Counted from the stretch's first letter, positions 22,167 through 30,598 are shown. The stretch is 37,023 bases of DNA from Acidimicrobiia bacterium (GCA_016932695.1 JAFGCH010000147.1:1-37023), one strand, 5' to 3'. Numbers and translations: made by a program. The notes: generated from the sequence alone by a model not told the origin.

Positions 22167-23339
22167 ATGAACTACCCTGTCCAGGTGGCCCCGACGGAGT
22201 TCGACCTTCCGCGACTGCAGCGCGCCCTGGCAGGACGCGCTCGGCATTTCCGCCGCCTGAGGGTGACCGGGGCCACCTCCGGATTGCAGGCTTTGAGCCT
22301 GGAGGTGACGCGCCGCTGCGTCGCTCACTGCGTGATGTGCAACATCTGGAAGACCCCGCACACGCTCCGCGAGCTGAGTGTGGATCAATGGCTATCGATG
22401 CTCCGCTCCCCCGCCGCCGCGGACTTGCGGGAGCTCGACGTGACCGGCGGGGAGCCGTTCCTGAGAGACGACCTCGACGACCTGCTGCTCGGGGCCGCTA
22501 ACCCGGCACGGTCGGGGCTGGAGCGCCTGCATTCGATCGCCATCACCACCAACGGGTTCCTCACCAAGCGCGTGCTGCGAACGATCGGCGGGGTGGCAGG
22601 GCCGCTGGAAGATGCCGGGGTCGGGCTGGTTTTCGCTTGTGCGATGGATGGCATCGGCGAGATCCACAATCGCATTCGCGGCTACCCGGGGGGCTGGGAC
22701 CGTCTCCACACGACTATCGAGGGCCTCTGCGCCCTGCGCGAGCGTCACCCCGGCATGGTCCTCGGCCTGAAGATGACGGTGCATCACTACAACGTCGGCC
22801 AAGTGCACGCAGTGGCCGCCTACGCGGCCGACCACGGGATGTTCACCATCATCTCGCCGTTCATCGTCACTCCGGCTCGGTACGGGAATCTCGACCTGGA
22901 GGCCGATCTGGCGTTCACCCCGGAGGACATCGACGCCCTGCGTGACTTCTACGGGGGGCCGACTTTCCGCTGGTCCTACTACGCGCGGGAACTCGAGGAG
23001 TACTTCCGCACGGGGCAGATGAACAAGGTGTGCACCGCCGGGTTCAACTATGCGTTCATCCGCAGCACGGGCGACTTGTACCCTTGCCCCCTGCTCGAGA
23101 TGCCCCTCGGCAACGTACTCGAGCAGCCCCTCGAGAGACTGCTCGCCTCGCCGGCGGCGCGCCGTTTCCGGCGGAAGGTTGGACGCTACCCGTCGTGCCA
23201 AACTTGCACTGAGCCGGGCCTCGAAAGGTACGCTCTCCCGTTTGAAGGCCGCCGCTACCTTGAGCTCAGCCGGCGCCTGGACGCCGGTGAGTTCCGGCAG
23301 CTGCACGAGCACCTGGGTCTGGACAAGTACCTGGATTGA
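22167..23339 (+). CDS. Radical SAM protein with SPASM-type C-terminus
   Basis: 390 residues from ATG 22167. The 4Fe-4S motif CVAHCVMC, here the CxxxCxxC of radical SAM enzymes, is at about residues 52-59; ELDVTGGEPFLRDDL (about 90-104) is the SAM-binding GGEP motif. The C-terminal third holds further cysteines (KVCTAGFNYAFIRSTGDLYPCPLLEMPLGN, then YPSCQTCTEPG), typical of SPASM auxiliary clusters used in peptide or small-molecule modification. The substrate cannot be told; no precursor peptide was found next to it. The start may instead be GTG 22185, which follows a TACCCT box by 6 bases. An ATG at 22095 is unlikely. Confidence 0.85.
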   Translation: MNYPVQVAPTEFDLPRLQRALAGRARHFRRLRVTGATSGLQALSLEVTRRCVAHCVMCNIWKTPHTLRELSVDQWLSMLRSPAAADLRELDVTGGEPFLRDDLDDLLLGAANPARSGLERLHSIAITTNGFLTKRVLRTIGGVAGPLEDAGVGLVFACAMDGIGEIHNRIRGYPGGWDRLHTTIEGLCALRERHPGMVLGLKMTVHHYNVGQVHAVAAYAADHGMFTIISPFIVTPARYGNLDLEADLAFTPEDIDALRDFYGGPTFRWSYYARELEEYFRTGQMNKVCTAGFNYAFIRSTGDLYPCPLLEMPLGNVLEQPLERLLASPAARRFRRKVGRYPSCQTCTEPGLERYALPFEGRRYLELSRRLDAGEFRQLHEHLGLDKYLD

Positions 23340-23354
23340 ACCCGCAGGCGGTAA

Positions 23355-23372
23355 CACCCGATCGATCGGGTG
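23355..23372. terminator. 18-base perfect palindrome between convergent genes
   Basis: CACCCGATCGATCGGGTG, 15 bases after the radical SAM stop and before the convergent dehydrogenase stop at 23386. As RNA it folds with a CACCCG/CGGGTG stem on either strand, so a bidirectional terminator is likely; a protein-binding palindrome is an alternative. Confidence 0.55.
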
Positions 23373-23385
23373 AGCGGCAGGACGA

Positions 23386-24561
23386 CTAGCCCTCCTCCCA
23401 GCGCTCGGTCCAAGTGAAGCCGCGCCGCCGGGCCTCCTCCATGAAGCGGGAAGCAGGCACCGCCTTTTCCAGGGAGTGCACTCCGGCGGGGACGTGGCCG
23501 GCGGCGATCAGCGCGGCCATGATGGCCGCATGCCAGCCGGTGAGGCGCTCCATGGCGGCGAATCCGGTGGCCGGATCGTGGCGGTCGACCATGTCCACCA
23601 CTACCGCCGCCTGATGCGTCCCGTCCTCTCCCTCGGCGCGAGCGCGCAGCACGCAGACATCCTCCAGGCCGGAGGTCTCGATGATCGGCCCCAACAGAGC
23701 GTGATAGAAGTCCCGCGGGGTCACCGCGATCCCTCCCACCGGCACGGCGTCGCGCCCGAATAGCCCCAGGTCCTTGAAGGCCTTGAAAGCTGCCAGGTGG
23801 CCCGGATAGCGCAGCGTCTTGTTGTCGTAGGTGTCGAGCACGTCCTCGAGGCCGTAGGGCACGGTGGAAGTCCCACCGGAGGTGACGAAGGCCTCGAGGA
23901 CGCCCAGCTCCTCGAAGCGGACCTCTTCGACCTCGGTGAGGGTGTCGAGGTGGGTCAGGCGGCCGCCGCGCAGCACGATGGCCCGTCCGTCGTACTCGTT
24001 GGTGAGGCCCTCGAGGTTGAAGCACAGGCGGTAGCCCCAGGGGGCGGAACGATCCTGCGGGAGCCCGCCGTCGAGCAGGTGCACCCGGCGCGGGGTGAAC
24101 CCTCGGGAGCGCAGCAGCTCCATGGCGTAGAGGCCGAGGGTGTTGTTCATGCCGGGCCCCATGCCGCAGTCGGGCACCACCGCCACTCCCGCCTGGCGGG
24201 CTTCGGGGTGCATTGCGAGTTGAGCGAGCACGGTGTCGGTATGCCCGCCCATGTCCACCATCCCGGTGCCGGCGGCGATGGCGGCTCGCGTGATGGGAAG
24301 CAGCAGGGCGTAGGGGACGGCGCACACGAAGGCATCGAGCGGCTCGAGGAAGCGGCCCAGGGCCCCCCGGTCGGCGGCGTCCACCTCCACCGGCTCTACG
24401 GCCTCCCGTTCCAGGAGGTGGTTGAGGCGAGCCGCGGCGGCGCCCGCGACCTCTGCGGCGCGGTCGCCCAGGAGCACCCGGGTGGCCCCGCCGTGGACCG
24501 CCAGGTCGTATGCCGCTGCCGTGCCCTGCCTCCCGGCTCCCAGCACCCCGTACGCCGTCAT
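23386..24561 (-). CDS. Saccharopine dehydrogenase-like NAD(P)-binding enzyme
   Basis: 391 residues. The N-terminal Rossmann motif is MTAYGVLGAGRQGTAAAYDLA (1-21). DAFVCAVPYALLLPITRAAIAAGTGMVDMGGHTDTV (about 80-115) and VPDCGMGPGMNNTLGLYAM are typical of the saccharopine dehydrogenase/lysine 6-dehydrogenase group, which oxidises lysine or related amino acids; which substrate applies here is unknown. ATG 24561 has GAGGAG six bases upstream; the open frame before it is a shadow. It is convergent with the radical SAM gene and follows the zinc-ribbon gene by about 85 bases. Confidence 0.8.
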   Translation of the reverse strand: MTAYGVLGAGRQGTAAAYDLAVHGGATRVLLGDRAAEVAGAAAARLNHLLEREAVEPVEVDAADRGALGRFLEPLDAFVCAVPYALLLPITRAAIAAGTGMVDMGGHTDTVLAQLAMHPEARQAGVAVVPDCGMGPGMNNTLGLYAMELLRSRGFTPRRVHLLDGGLPQDRSAPWGYRLCFNLEGLTNEYDGRAIVLRGGRLTHLDTLTEVEEVRFEELGVLEAFVTSGGTSTVPYGLEDVLDTYDNKTLRYPGHLAAFKAFKDLGLFGRDAVPVGGIAVTPRDFYHALLGPIIETSGLEDVCVLRARAEGEDGTHQAAVVVDMVDRHDPATGFAAMERLTGWHAAIMAALIAAGHVPAGVHSLEKAVPASRFMEEARRRGFTWTERWEEG

Positions 24562-24646
24562 GGTGTCTCCTCGCGTGTGGTCGGGCGCATTCTGGCGCGG
24601 GGAGCGGGGATGCGGGGGCGCCGGCGGGCGGAGGTCGCGGACGGGG

Positions 24647-25297
24647 TCAGGCCTTGGTGCCGCACTCCCCGCAGAACTTGGCCCCGGCCTCCAGCTTGGC
24701 TCCGCAATTGGAGCATTTGGCCGCCGGGGCGATGCGAGCGCCGCACTCGGGGCAGAACTTGGTTTTGGCCGGGAGCGGGGCCTCACACTGTGGGCAGGAG
24801 GCGCTGGCCCCCTCGCGCCACGACTCCTCGGTGAGCATGGCGCGGTCATCCTCGGCGACCCGGGAGTGCGCCCAGATCTCCTCCACCGTGCGCGAGGATT
24901 GGGCGGCGGCCATCTCTACCCCGAGGTCCGGGGCACAGTCCTTGCAGAGGCCCTTGCCGTCGTTCCAGCACTGGCGGCGGCATACCCACGCCGAGCAGCG
25001 GGGGCACTGGCGGAAGTCGGGCTTGAGGGCCGCCGCCGCCTCACGGAACGCCTTGTCGTGCGCCTTCTCCCAGGCTGCGGAGCGCACCTGTTCGCCGACC
25101 TCGGCGGCTCGCCCGAACAGGCCTCCCAGAAGGCTGGAGGCCGTCTGGAGCCCGCCGGCGACCCGGGCGGCGGCGTAGTCGTCAAAGGGGGTGCGGTAGC
25201 CGGTGCCGCAACGGTCGCAGACGAACTCGAACTGGAAGCCTTCGCTAGTGCTGTGGTCGTGGTAGTTCCGGGTGAACTCGATCTTCTGCTCACTCAT
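24647..25297 (-). CDS. Multi-zinc-ribbon protein
   Basis: 216 residues with many CxxC knuckles: CDRCG (about 27-31), CPRCSAWVCRRQCWNDGKGLCKDC (about 97-120), CPQCEAPL, CPECGARI, CSNCGAKL and CGECG near the end, so at least four metal sites, the last two being double zinc ribbons. The middle is alpha-helical with Arg/Ala. Such proteins are often scaffolds or membrane-associated factors of unknown role in actinobacteria. The ATG has GGAAGG 9 bases upstream. The gene follows tRNA-Pro by 80 bases on the same strand. Confidence 0.7.
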   Translation of the reverse strand: MSEQKIEFTRNYHDHSTSEGFQFEFVCDRCGTGYRTPFDDYAAARVAGGLQTASSLLGGLFGRAAEVGEQVRSAAWEKAHDKAFREAAAALKPDFRQCPRCSAWVCRRQCWNDGKGLCKDCAPDLGVEMAAAQSSRTVEEIWAHSRVAEDDRAMLTEESWREGASASCPQCEAPLPAKTKFCPECGARIAPAAKCSNCGAKLEAGAKFCGECGTKA

Positions 25298-25376
25298 GGT
25301 GAATGGCCTTCCTGGCCGGCCGGGACCCCCTCGGCGGCACCGGCCGTCGAGGGAGGACGCCCGGTAAAGTGCCGGG

Positions 25377-25451
25377 TCGGGCTGGCCGGATTCGAACCGG
25401 CGACCTCTTGACCCCCAGTCAAGCGCGCTAACCAAGCTGCGCCACAGCCCG
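25377..25451 (-). tRNA. tRNA-Pro (anticodon GGG)
   Basis: 75 bases. Acceptor arms CGGGCTG and CAGCCCG pair with A as discriminator. The anticodon arm is CTTGA-CTGGGGG-TCAAG with loop anticodon GGG, reading CCC (and CCU) codons. The T arm contains GCCGGTTCGAATCCGGC. The 3' CCA is not encoded (ACCC follows). It lies between der and the zinc-ribbon gene, same strand. Confidence 0.93.
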
Positions 25452-25488
25452 GGACGCGGGCAGTGTAATGCCCGGGGCGGCACATGCC

Positions 25489-26817
25489 CTACTGCCGGCG
25501 CGAGTCCTCCGCTCCCCTTCCGCTGCGGGCGACCAGGCGTAGCGGCGTGCCCACGAAGTCGTATTCGGCGCGCAGGCGGCCCTCGAGGAAGCGGAGGTAG
25601 TCGGGAGCGAGGTCGCCGCCGCGCACGAACAGGACCACCGTCGGGGGATTCACGCCCGCTTGGACGGCGTACATGATGCGGGCGCGCCGCCCCCGGCGGG
25701 TCGGGGCGGGGTGGGCCTCCTGCCAGTCCCGCACATGGCGGTTCAACTGCGGCGTGGGCACGCGGAACCGGCGCGCTTCGAGGACGGCCCGCACCGCCGC
25801 CGACAAGCGGTGCAGCCGGGCGCCGGTGCGCGCCGAGACCCTCAACACGGGAGCCCAGGACACGAACCCCAGGCGATCCCCCGTGCCGTCCTCGGTGTTC
25901 TCCTTGTCCTCGGGATCGGCGGCGTCCCACTTGTTGAGCAGGATGATCAGGCCGGCACCGGCGGTGGCTATCTCCTCCGCCAGGCGCTGCTCTTGGTGGG
26001 TGATCCCCTGGGTGGCGTCGGCCACCAGCAAGGCCACATCGGCAGCGGCCAGGGCCTCTCGGGCCCGCTGCACCGAGTAGAACTCGGTGGCTTCATCGAC
26101 CCGGCTGGCGCGTCGGATGCCGGCCGTGTCCCAGACGCGAAAAGGCTCGCCGTCGAGTTCGACGACGGCATCAATGGGGTCGCGCGTGGTGCCGGGCTCC
26201 GGGGAGACCAGAACGCGCTCCTCCCCGAGGAGCCGGTTCAGCAAGGTGGATTTGCCGACGTTGGGCCGGCCGAGGATCGCCAGAGTGGGAAGGTGGTCGT
26301 CGGCGAGGGGAGCCTCACTCTCCGGGAGGCGGGCTACCACGGCATCGAGCAGATCGCCTGTGCCGCGGCCGTGCAGGGCGCTGATCGGGTACGGCTCGCC
26401 CAGGCCGAGGCTCCACAGGTGCCCCACGTCGAGGTCGACCCCCGGACCGTCCGCCTTGTTGGCGGCCAGCACCACCGGCACTCCCGAGCCCTGTGCGAGG
26501 CGGGCCACCGCCAGGTCGTCGTCGGTGTAGGCGGTAGTAGCGTCGGCTACGAAGACCACGACATCCGCGCCTCCGAGGGCCGCCTCCGCCTGGGCGCGGA
26601 TGCCGGCCACCAGGTCGTCGCCTTTGACCGCCCACCCTCCGGTATCCACCAGGATGAAGTGCCGTCCGGCCCACTCGGCGATGAATTCCTTGCGGTCGCG
26701 GGTGACGCCGGGCTTCTCCTCGACCACCGCCGCCCGGCGTCGCAGGATGCGGTTGACCAGAGTGGACTTGCCCACGTTGGGGCGCCCCACCACCGCGACC
26801 ACGGGAAGACGGCTCAC
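25489..26817 (-). CDS. der: Ribosome-associated GTPase Der (EngA)
   Basis: 442 residues with two GTPase domains and a KH-like C-terminus. The first P-loop is AVVGRPNVGKST (about 8-19) with DTGGW and NKAD; the second is AILGRPNVGKST (about 170-182) with DTAGI and NKWD. PGTTRDPIDAV is the switch I of domain 2. It is needed for 50S maturation. The GTG start at 26817 has GGAG six bases upstream; a TATCCT box (26868-26873, minus strand) is a possible -10 with a leader of about 45 bases. It is divergent from ispH. Confidence 0.95.
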   Translation of the reverse strand: MSRLPVVAVVGRPNVGKSTLVNRILRRRAAVVEEKPGVTRDRKEFIAEWAGRHFILVDTGGWAVKGDDLVAGIRAQAEAALGGADVVVFVADATTAYTDDDLAVARLAQGSGVPVVLAANKADGPGVDLDVGHLWSLGLGEPYPISALHGRGTGDLLDAVVARLPESEAPLADDHLPTLAILGRPNVGKSTLLNRLLGEERVLVSPEPGTTRDPIDAVVELDGEPFRVWDTAGIRRASRVDEATEFYSVQRAREALAAADVALLVADATQGITHQEQRLAEEIATAGAGLIILLNKWDAADPEDKENTEDGTGDRLGFVSWAPVLRVSARTGARLHRLSAAVRAVLEARRFRVPTPQLNRHVRDWQEAHPAPTRRGRRARIMYAVQAGVNPPTVVLFVRGGDLAPDYLRFLEGRLRAEYDFVGTPLRLVARSGRGAEDSRRQ

Positions 26818-26900
26818 CGGTGACTCCGGGCGGCGGTGTAGAACGCAACGAAGCAGGGCACGACCCCAGGATAGGGCCCCGGTTGGCGAGACCCCCTCCC

Positions 26901-26906
26901 TAGCAT
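26901..26906 (+). promoter_or_regulatory. -10 box of a leaderless promoter for ispH
   Basis: TAGCAT, 7 bases, ATG 26914. It distinguishes this start from ATG 26905, which overlaps the box. Confidence 0.6.
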
Positions 26907-26913
26907 GGCGGGC

Positions 26914-27963
26914 ATGGTGGAGCAGGTGCTGCTGGCCGAGCCGCGGGGGTTCTGCGCCGGCGTCGAGATGGCCATCAAGGCCCTGACATGGATGACCCGG
27001 GTGTTTCCCGCTCCGATCTACTGTTACCACCAGATCGTGCACAACTCCGCCGTGGTCGCCGCCTTCGAGGCCGCCGGCGTGGTGTTTGTGGACGATCTAG
27101 CGGCCGTGCCGCCCGGCGCTCCCCTGATGCTCTCCGCCCATGGGTCCGCACCCGAAGTGGCCGGGGCGGCAAGCTCCCGGGGGGCCGTTGTGGTGGACGC
27201 GGTCTGCCCGCTGGTGACCAAGGTCCACCACGAGGTACGGCGGCTGGCCGGGGCCGGTTACCGGATCCTCTACGTCGGCCACGAGGGGCACGATGAGGCG
27301 GTGGGCACCATCGCCGAGGCTCCCGACGCGGTGACCCTGATCGATCCCGAGGCAGGCTTGGCGTCCCTGCCTTCTTCCGCCGGGGCGCCGGTGGCCCTCC
27401 TGGCCCAGACCACCCTGGGGCACCACGAGTGGGAGGGCGTCCTCGCCGAGGCCCGGGCACAGTTCCCCGACCTGTGGACCGCCCGCCGCAGCGACCTGTG
27501 CTACGCCACGACCAACCGGCAGGCGGCGGTGGAAGCCCTGGCGCAACGGGCCGACCTCGTCCTGGTGGTCGGCAGCGCCAACTCGTCCAATACCCGGGCG
27601 CTGGTCCGGGTGGCGCGGGCGGCCGGGGCTCCGGCTCACCGCGTAGAAGGGCCCGAGTCCATCGATCGGGCCTGGCTCGCCGGGGCGGGCGTCGTCGGGG
27701 TGACTGCGGGGGCTTCGGCTCCCGACGGCGCGGTGCGGGCCGTGGTCGCCGCTCTGGCCCCACGGCGCGGGGTCCAGGTGGTGCAGGTCACCACCGAGGA
27801 GGAGTACTTCCCCCCGCCGCCGCAGCTACGCGCCCTGCTGCTGGCCCTGCAGGCAGCGGTGGAAGGGGGCTACGGGGCTCGCCGGCCCGGCCGGGCGGGG
27901 CTCATCGAGGACGACCGCTCCTGGAGCGCAGCCCGGGCCCTCGAGGTGCTCCCGACCGGCTGA
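26914..27963 (+). CDS. ispH: 4-hydroxy-3-methylbut-2-enyl diphosphate reductase
   Basis: 349 residues. Last enzyme of the MEP isoprenoid pathway; makes IPP and DMAPP using a 4Fe-4S cluster. The three cluster cysteines are in EPRGFCAGVEMAI (about 9-21), VVDAVCPLVTKVHHEV (about 94-109) and SDLCYATTNRQ (about 191-201). HQIVHNSAVV, SAHGSAPEV, LAQTTLGHHEW and VGSANSSNTRAL are all family motifs. The start at ATG 26914 follows a TAGCAT box by 7 bases. The gene is inserted on the opposite strand between der and cmk and converges on cmk with a 19-base gap. Confidence 0.95.
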   Translation: MVEQVLLAEPRGFCAGVEMAIKALTWMTRVFPAPIYCYHQIVHNSAVVAAFEAAGVVFVDDLAAVPPGAPLMLSAHGSAPEVAGAASSRGAVVVDAVCPLVTKVHHEVRRLAGAGYRILYVGHEGHDEAVGTIAEAPDAVTLIDPEAGLASLPSSAGAPVALLAQTTLGHHEWEGVLAEARAQFPDLWTARRSDLCYATTNRQAAVEALAQRADLVLVVGSANSSNTRALVRVARAAGAPAHRVEGPESIDRAWLAGAGVVGVTAGASAPDGAVRAVVAALAPRRGVQVVQVTTEEEYFPPPPQLRALLLALQAAVEGGYGARRPGRAGLIEDDRSWSAARALEVLPTG

Positions 27964-27982
27964 GACGGGGCCGGCCGGGCGC

Positions 27983-28633
27983 TCAGTCGGTGGCTTCGGC
28001 CACCAGCCCGAGGATGAGGGCCACCACCTGCTCCACAGGCAGGGCGGTGGTATCGATCACCACGGCGTCTTCCGCCGGCCGCAATGGGGAGGCTTCTCGT
28101 GTCGAATCGAGGTGGTCCCGGGCCCGCAGCTGGTGCTCGATGTCCGCCACCTTCAGCCCGGCGGCCTCGGCATCCCCGGCTCGCCGCCGCGCCCGCTCGG
28201 CTGCATCGGCGATGAGGTACACCTTCACCGGTGCCTCAGGAAACACCACCGTGCCGATGTCGCGGCCTTCGACCACGGCCCGGCCGCCGTGGCGGCTCAC
28301 CCAATCGCGCTGCTGCTGCACCACCACCCGCCGCACCTCGGGGAAAGCCGACACCACGCTCACCAAGGCGCCCACCTCCGCGGCGCGCACGGCGTCGGTC
28401 ACCACCTCGCCGTCGAGGAGCATGGCCCCGCCGGCGTAGTCGAGCCGGGAGGCTCGGGCGACCTGCAAAACCGCCTCACCGTCGGTGGAGTCTGCGCCGG
28501 CGCGCTGGACCGCCAGTGTCAGGGCGCGATAGAAGGCGCCTGTGTCCAGATAGGGGATGCCCAGGGCGGCGGCCAGCGCCCGGGCCACAGTGCTCTTGCC
28601 CACTCCCGCGGGGCCGTCGACGGTCACGACCAC
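27983..28633 (-). CDS. cmk: Cytidylate kinase
   Basis: 216 residues. Phosphorylates CMP/dCMP. The P-loop VVTVDGPAGVGKSTVARALA lies at the very N-terminus; YLDTGAFYRALTL and HGGRAVVEGRDIGTVVFPEAPVKVYL (about 115-140) are the substrate-binding signatures, and DHLDSTREASPLRPAEDAVVIDTT is near the end. GTG 28633 is chosen: GGAGG lies 4 bases upstream, and family members begin four or five residues before DGPAG. GTG 28627 (GTGA with the aroA stop) is the alternative. It overlaps aroA by 10 bases. Confidence 0.93.
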   Translation of the reverse strand: MVVTVDGPAGVGKSTVARALAAALGIPYLDTGAFYRALTLAVQRAGADSTDGEAVLQVARASRLDYAGGAMLLDGEVVTDAVRAAEVGALVSVVSAFPEVRRVVVQQQRDWVSRHGGRAVVEGRDIGTVVFPEAPVKVYLIADAAERARRRAGDAEAAGLKVADIEHQLRARDHLDSTREASPLRPAEDAVVIDTTALPVEQVVALILGLVAEATD

Positions 28634-29886
28634 AGCGCCTCCAATGCCTCGCCGAAGCCCGGCCATGACACCGCCACCGCCTCGAACCCCTCCACCAAGA
28701 CCTCGGGCGCCACCACCGCCGCCACCGCCGCGGCGATGGCGATGCGGTGGTCGCCGCCGGCGTCGACACTTCCTCCGGCGAGACCGCCGGTTCCCTGCAC
28801 CACGAAGCCGTCGGGGCGCTCTTCGGCGTCGCCGCCCAGCGCTCGGATCAGCCGGACGGTGGCCGTGGCTCGATCCGTCTCCTTGACTCGCAGCTCGGCC
28901 GCTCCGGCTACCACCGTCTCGCCCTCCGCGGCCGCGGCCAGGATCCCGACCAGGGGCAGCTCGTCGATGGCCCGCGCCGCAAGCAGGCCCTGGATACGGA
29001 TCCCGCGCAGGTCGGCCCCGGACACCACGACGTCGCCGACCGGGTCGCCGTGGAGGAGTCTGGTAGCCGCCCGAGTCACCCGAGCCCCCATCGCCTCCAG
29101 GATGTCGAGGAAGCCGGTACGCCCGGGGTTGAGGGTCACGTCGCGCACGGTCATCTCGGACCCAGGCCGCAGAGCGGCCGCGGCCAGGAGCCCGGCGGCC
29201 GAGGAGAGATCCGCCGGCAACTCATAGTGCGCCGGGGGCACCGGCCCGGGAAGGAGCTCGAAGGACGAGGGACCCAGCCGGCGCCCGAGGCCCATCGCTT
29301 CCAGCCAGCGCTCGGTGTGATCGCGAAACCCCGCGGGGGAGGTGATCGTGGTGGCGCCTTCCGCCTGGAGGCCGGCGAAGGCCACCGCGCTGCGCACCTG
29401 GGCCGAGGCCTCGGTCACGGCGACGGCGGCGCCGTGCAGCGAGGCGGGCCGCATCGTCAACGGCGGCCGTCCTCCCGGGCCCAGTTCGATGCGCGCCCCG
29501 AGGGCCTCGAGGGGGCCGGCCAGCCGGTCCATAGGCCGGCCCATCAGGGAGCCGTCCCCCACCACGGTGCTGGTGAACGCACGCCCGCAGAGCGCCCCCG
29601 CCAGGAGCCGCATGGTGGTCGCCGAATTGCCCGCGTCGAGGGGCCCCGGCGGGGCCGTCCAGGCGTCGATGCCTCGGGAGCGGACCTCGCCGCGGGCCAC
29701 TTCCACCCCCAGGTAGCCCAACGCTTCGGCGGTGGCGGCGACGTCCTGCCCCGGCCCGAGGTTGGCCACCCGGCTGGTGCCGGCCGCCATGGCCGCCAGC
29801 AGCAACGCCCGATGCGAGAGGGACTTGTCGCCGGGGATGTGGGGGGCGGCGCGGCACGGACCGGGTGGTAGGCGAAACGCTCTCAC
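28624..29886 (-). CDS. aroA: 3-phosphoshikimate 1-carboxyvinyltransferase (EPSP synthase)
   Basis: 420 residues; shikimate pathway. HIPGDKSLSHRALLL (16-30, Lys21), LDAGNSATTMRLLAG (83-97), GDGSLMGRPMDRL, ASAQVRSAVAFAGL, ELPADLSSAA, DELPLVGILAA and LRVKETDR give the full active site. The residue corresponding to E. coli Gly96 is Ala89 (GNSAT), as in the glyphosate-insensitive class II enzyme of strain CP4; GDKSLSHR, GDxSLxxRPM and SAQVRS also lean to class II. GTG start 7 bases after the rluB stop, no ribosome-binding site in between, so probably translated by coupling. It overlaps cmk. Confidence 0.95.
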   Translation of the reverse strand: MRAFRLPPGPCRAAPHIPGDKSLSHRALLLAAMAAGTSRVANLGPGQDVAATAEALGYLGVEVARGEVRSRGIDAWTAPPGPLDAGNSATTMRLLAGALCGRAFTSTVVGDGSLMGRPMDRLAGPLEALGARIELGPGGRPPLTMRPASLHGAAVAVTEASAQVRSAVAFAGLQAEGATTITSPAGFRDHTERWLEAMGLGRRLGPSSFELLPGPVPPAHYELPADLSSAAGLLAAAALRPGSEMTVRDVTLNPGRTGFLDILEAMGARVTRAATRLLHGDPVGDVVVSGADLRGIRIQGLLAARAIDELPLVGILAAAAEGETVVAGAAELRVKETDRATATVRLIRALGGDAEERPDGFVVQGTGGLAGGSVDAGGDHRIAIAAAVAAVVAPEVLVEGFEAVAVSWPGFGEALEALWS

Positions 29887-29893
29887 CGGAGCA

Positions 29894-30598
29894 TCATCCC
29901 ATGTACAGCGATCGGACCTCTTCTATGGTGAGATGCCGCCAGGTCCCGGGCCTTAGCTTCGGGTCGCGCACCGGCCCGATGGCGGTGCGTACCAGGGCTT
30001 CCACCGGATGGCCGACGGCGGCGAGCAGGCGCCGCACTTCGCGCTTGCGCCCCTCCCCCATCACCACCTCCACCAGGGCCCGCCCGCCCTGCTGGCCCAC
30101 GAGATGGGCCGCCAGGGCGCGGGCGGGGCCGTCCTCCAACTCCACCCCCGCGCTGAGGGCGCGCAGTGCCTTGCGCCCCGGAGAGCCGGCGACGCGCGCC
30201 AGGTAAGTCTTGGATACCTGATGGCGCGGGTGGGTCACCCGCGCGGCCAGTTCACCGTCGTTGGTGAGGATGATCAGGCCCTCGGTATCGGCATCGAGGC
30301 GGCCCACCGGGTACACCCGGGTGCCGCTCGGCACCAGGCCGACCACGGTGGGGCGACCTTGCGGGTCGGAGGCGGTGCTCACCACTCCGGCCGGCTTGTA
30401 CACCAGGTAGTACACCAGGTCGGGCTGCAGGGGTAGGGGGATCCCATCGACCTGAACGCGAGCCGCGAGCGGGTCGATCTTCTGCCCGAGATGAGCCGGC
30501 TCCCCATCCACGGTGACCCGGCCGGCGCGGATCATCTCCTCGGCCCCGCGGCGCGAGGTCAGGCCCGAATGGGCGATCAGCCGCTGGAGTCGCTCGAT
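29894..30598 (-). CDS. rluB: RsuA/RluB-family pseudouridine synthase, apparent AUC start
   Basis: 234 residues if begun at ATC 30598. Residues about 4-45 form the S4 RNA-binding domain (ERLQRLIAHSGLTSRRGAEE then IRAGRVTVDG); the catalytic domain has VGRLDADTEGLIILTNDGELA (about 95-115, with the catalytic Asp in GRLDADTEG) and GRKREVRRLLAAVGHPVEAL. No ATG, GTG or TTG exists in frame between the S4 start and a long upstream stretch inside scpB; the first ATG (30535) would cut off 21 residues of the S4 domain. GGAGGA stands 3 bases before the ATC. It makes pseudouridine in rRNA. It overlaps scpB by 22 bases. Confidence 0.85.
   Translation of the reverse strand: MERLQRLIAHSGLTSRRGAEEMIRAGRVTVDGEPAHLGQKIDPLAARVQVDGIPLPLQPDLVYYLVYKPAGVVSTASDPQGRPTVVGLVPSGTRVYPVGRLDADTEGLIILTNDGELAARVTHPRHQVSKTYLARVAGSPGRKALRALSAGVELEDGPARALAAHLVGQQGGRALVEVVMGEGRKREVRRLLAAVGHPVEALVRTAIGPVRDPKLRPGTWRHLTIEEVRSLYMG

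Noticed and set aside
25294-25411. Plus-strand frame ending GLAGFEPATS
   Set aside because: It is the antisense reading of the tRNA-Pro T arm, a common false ORF end.
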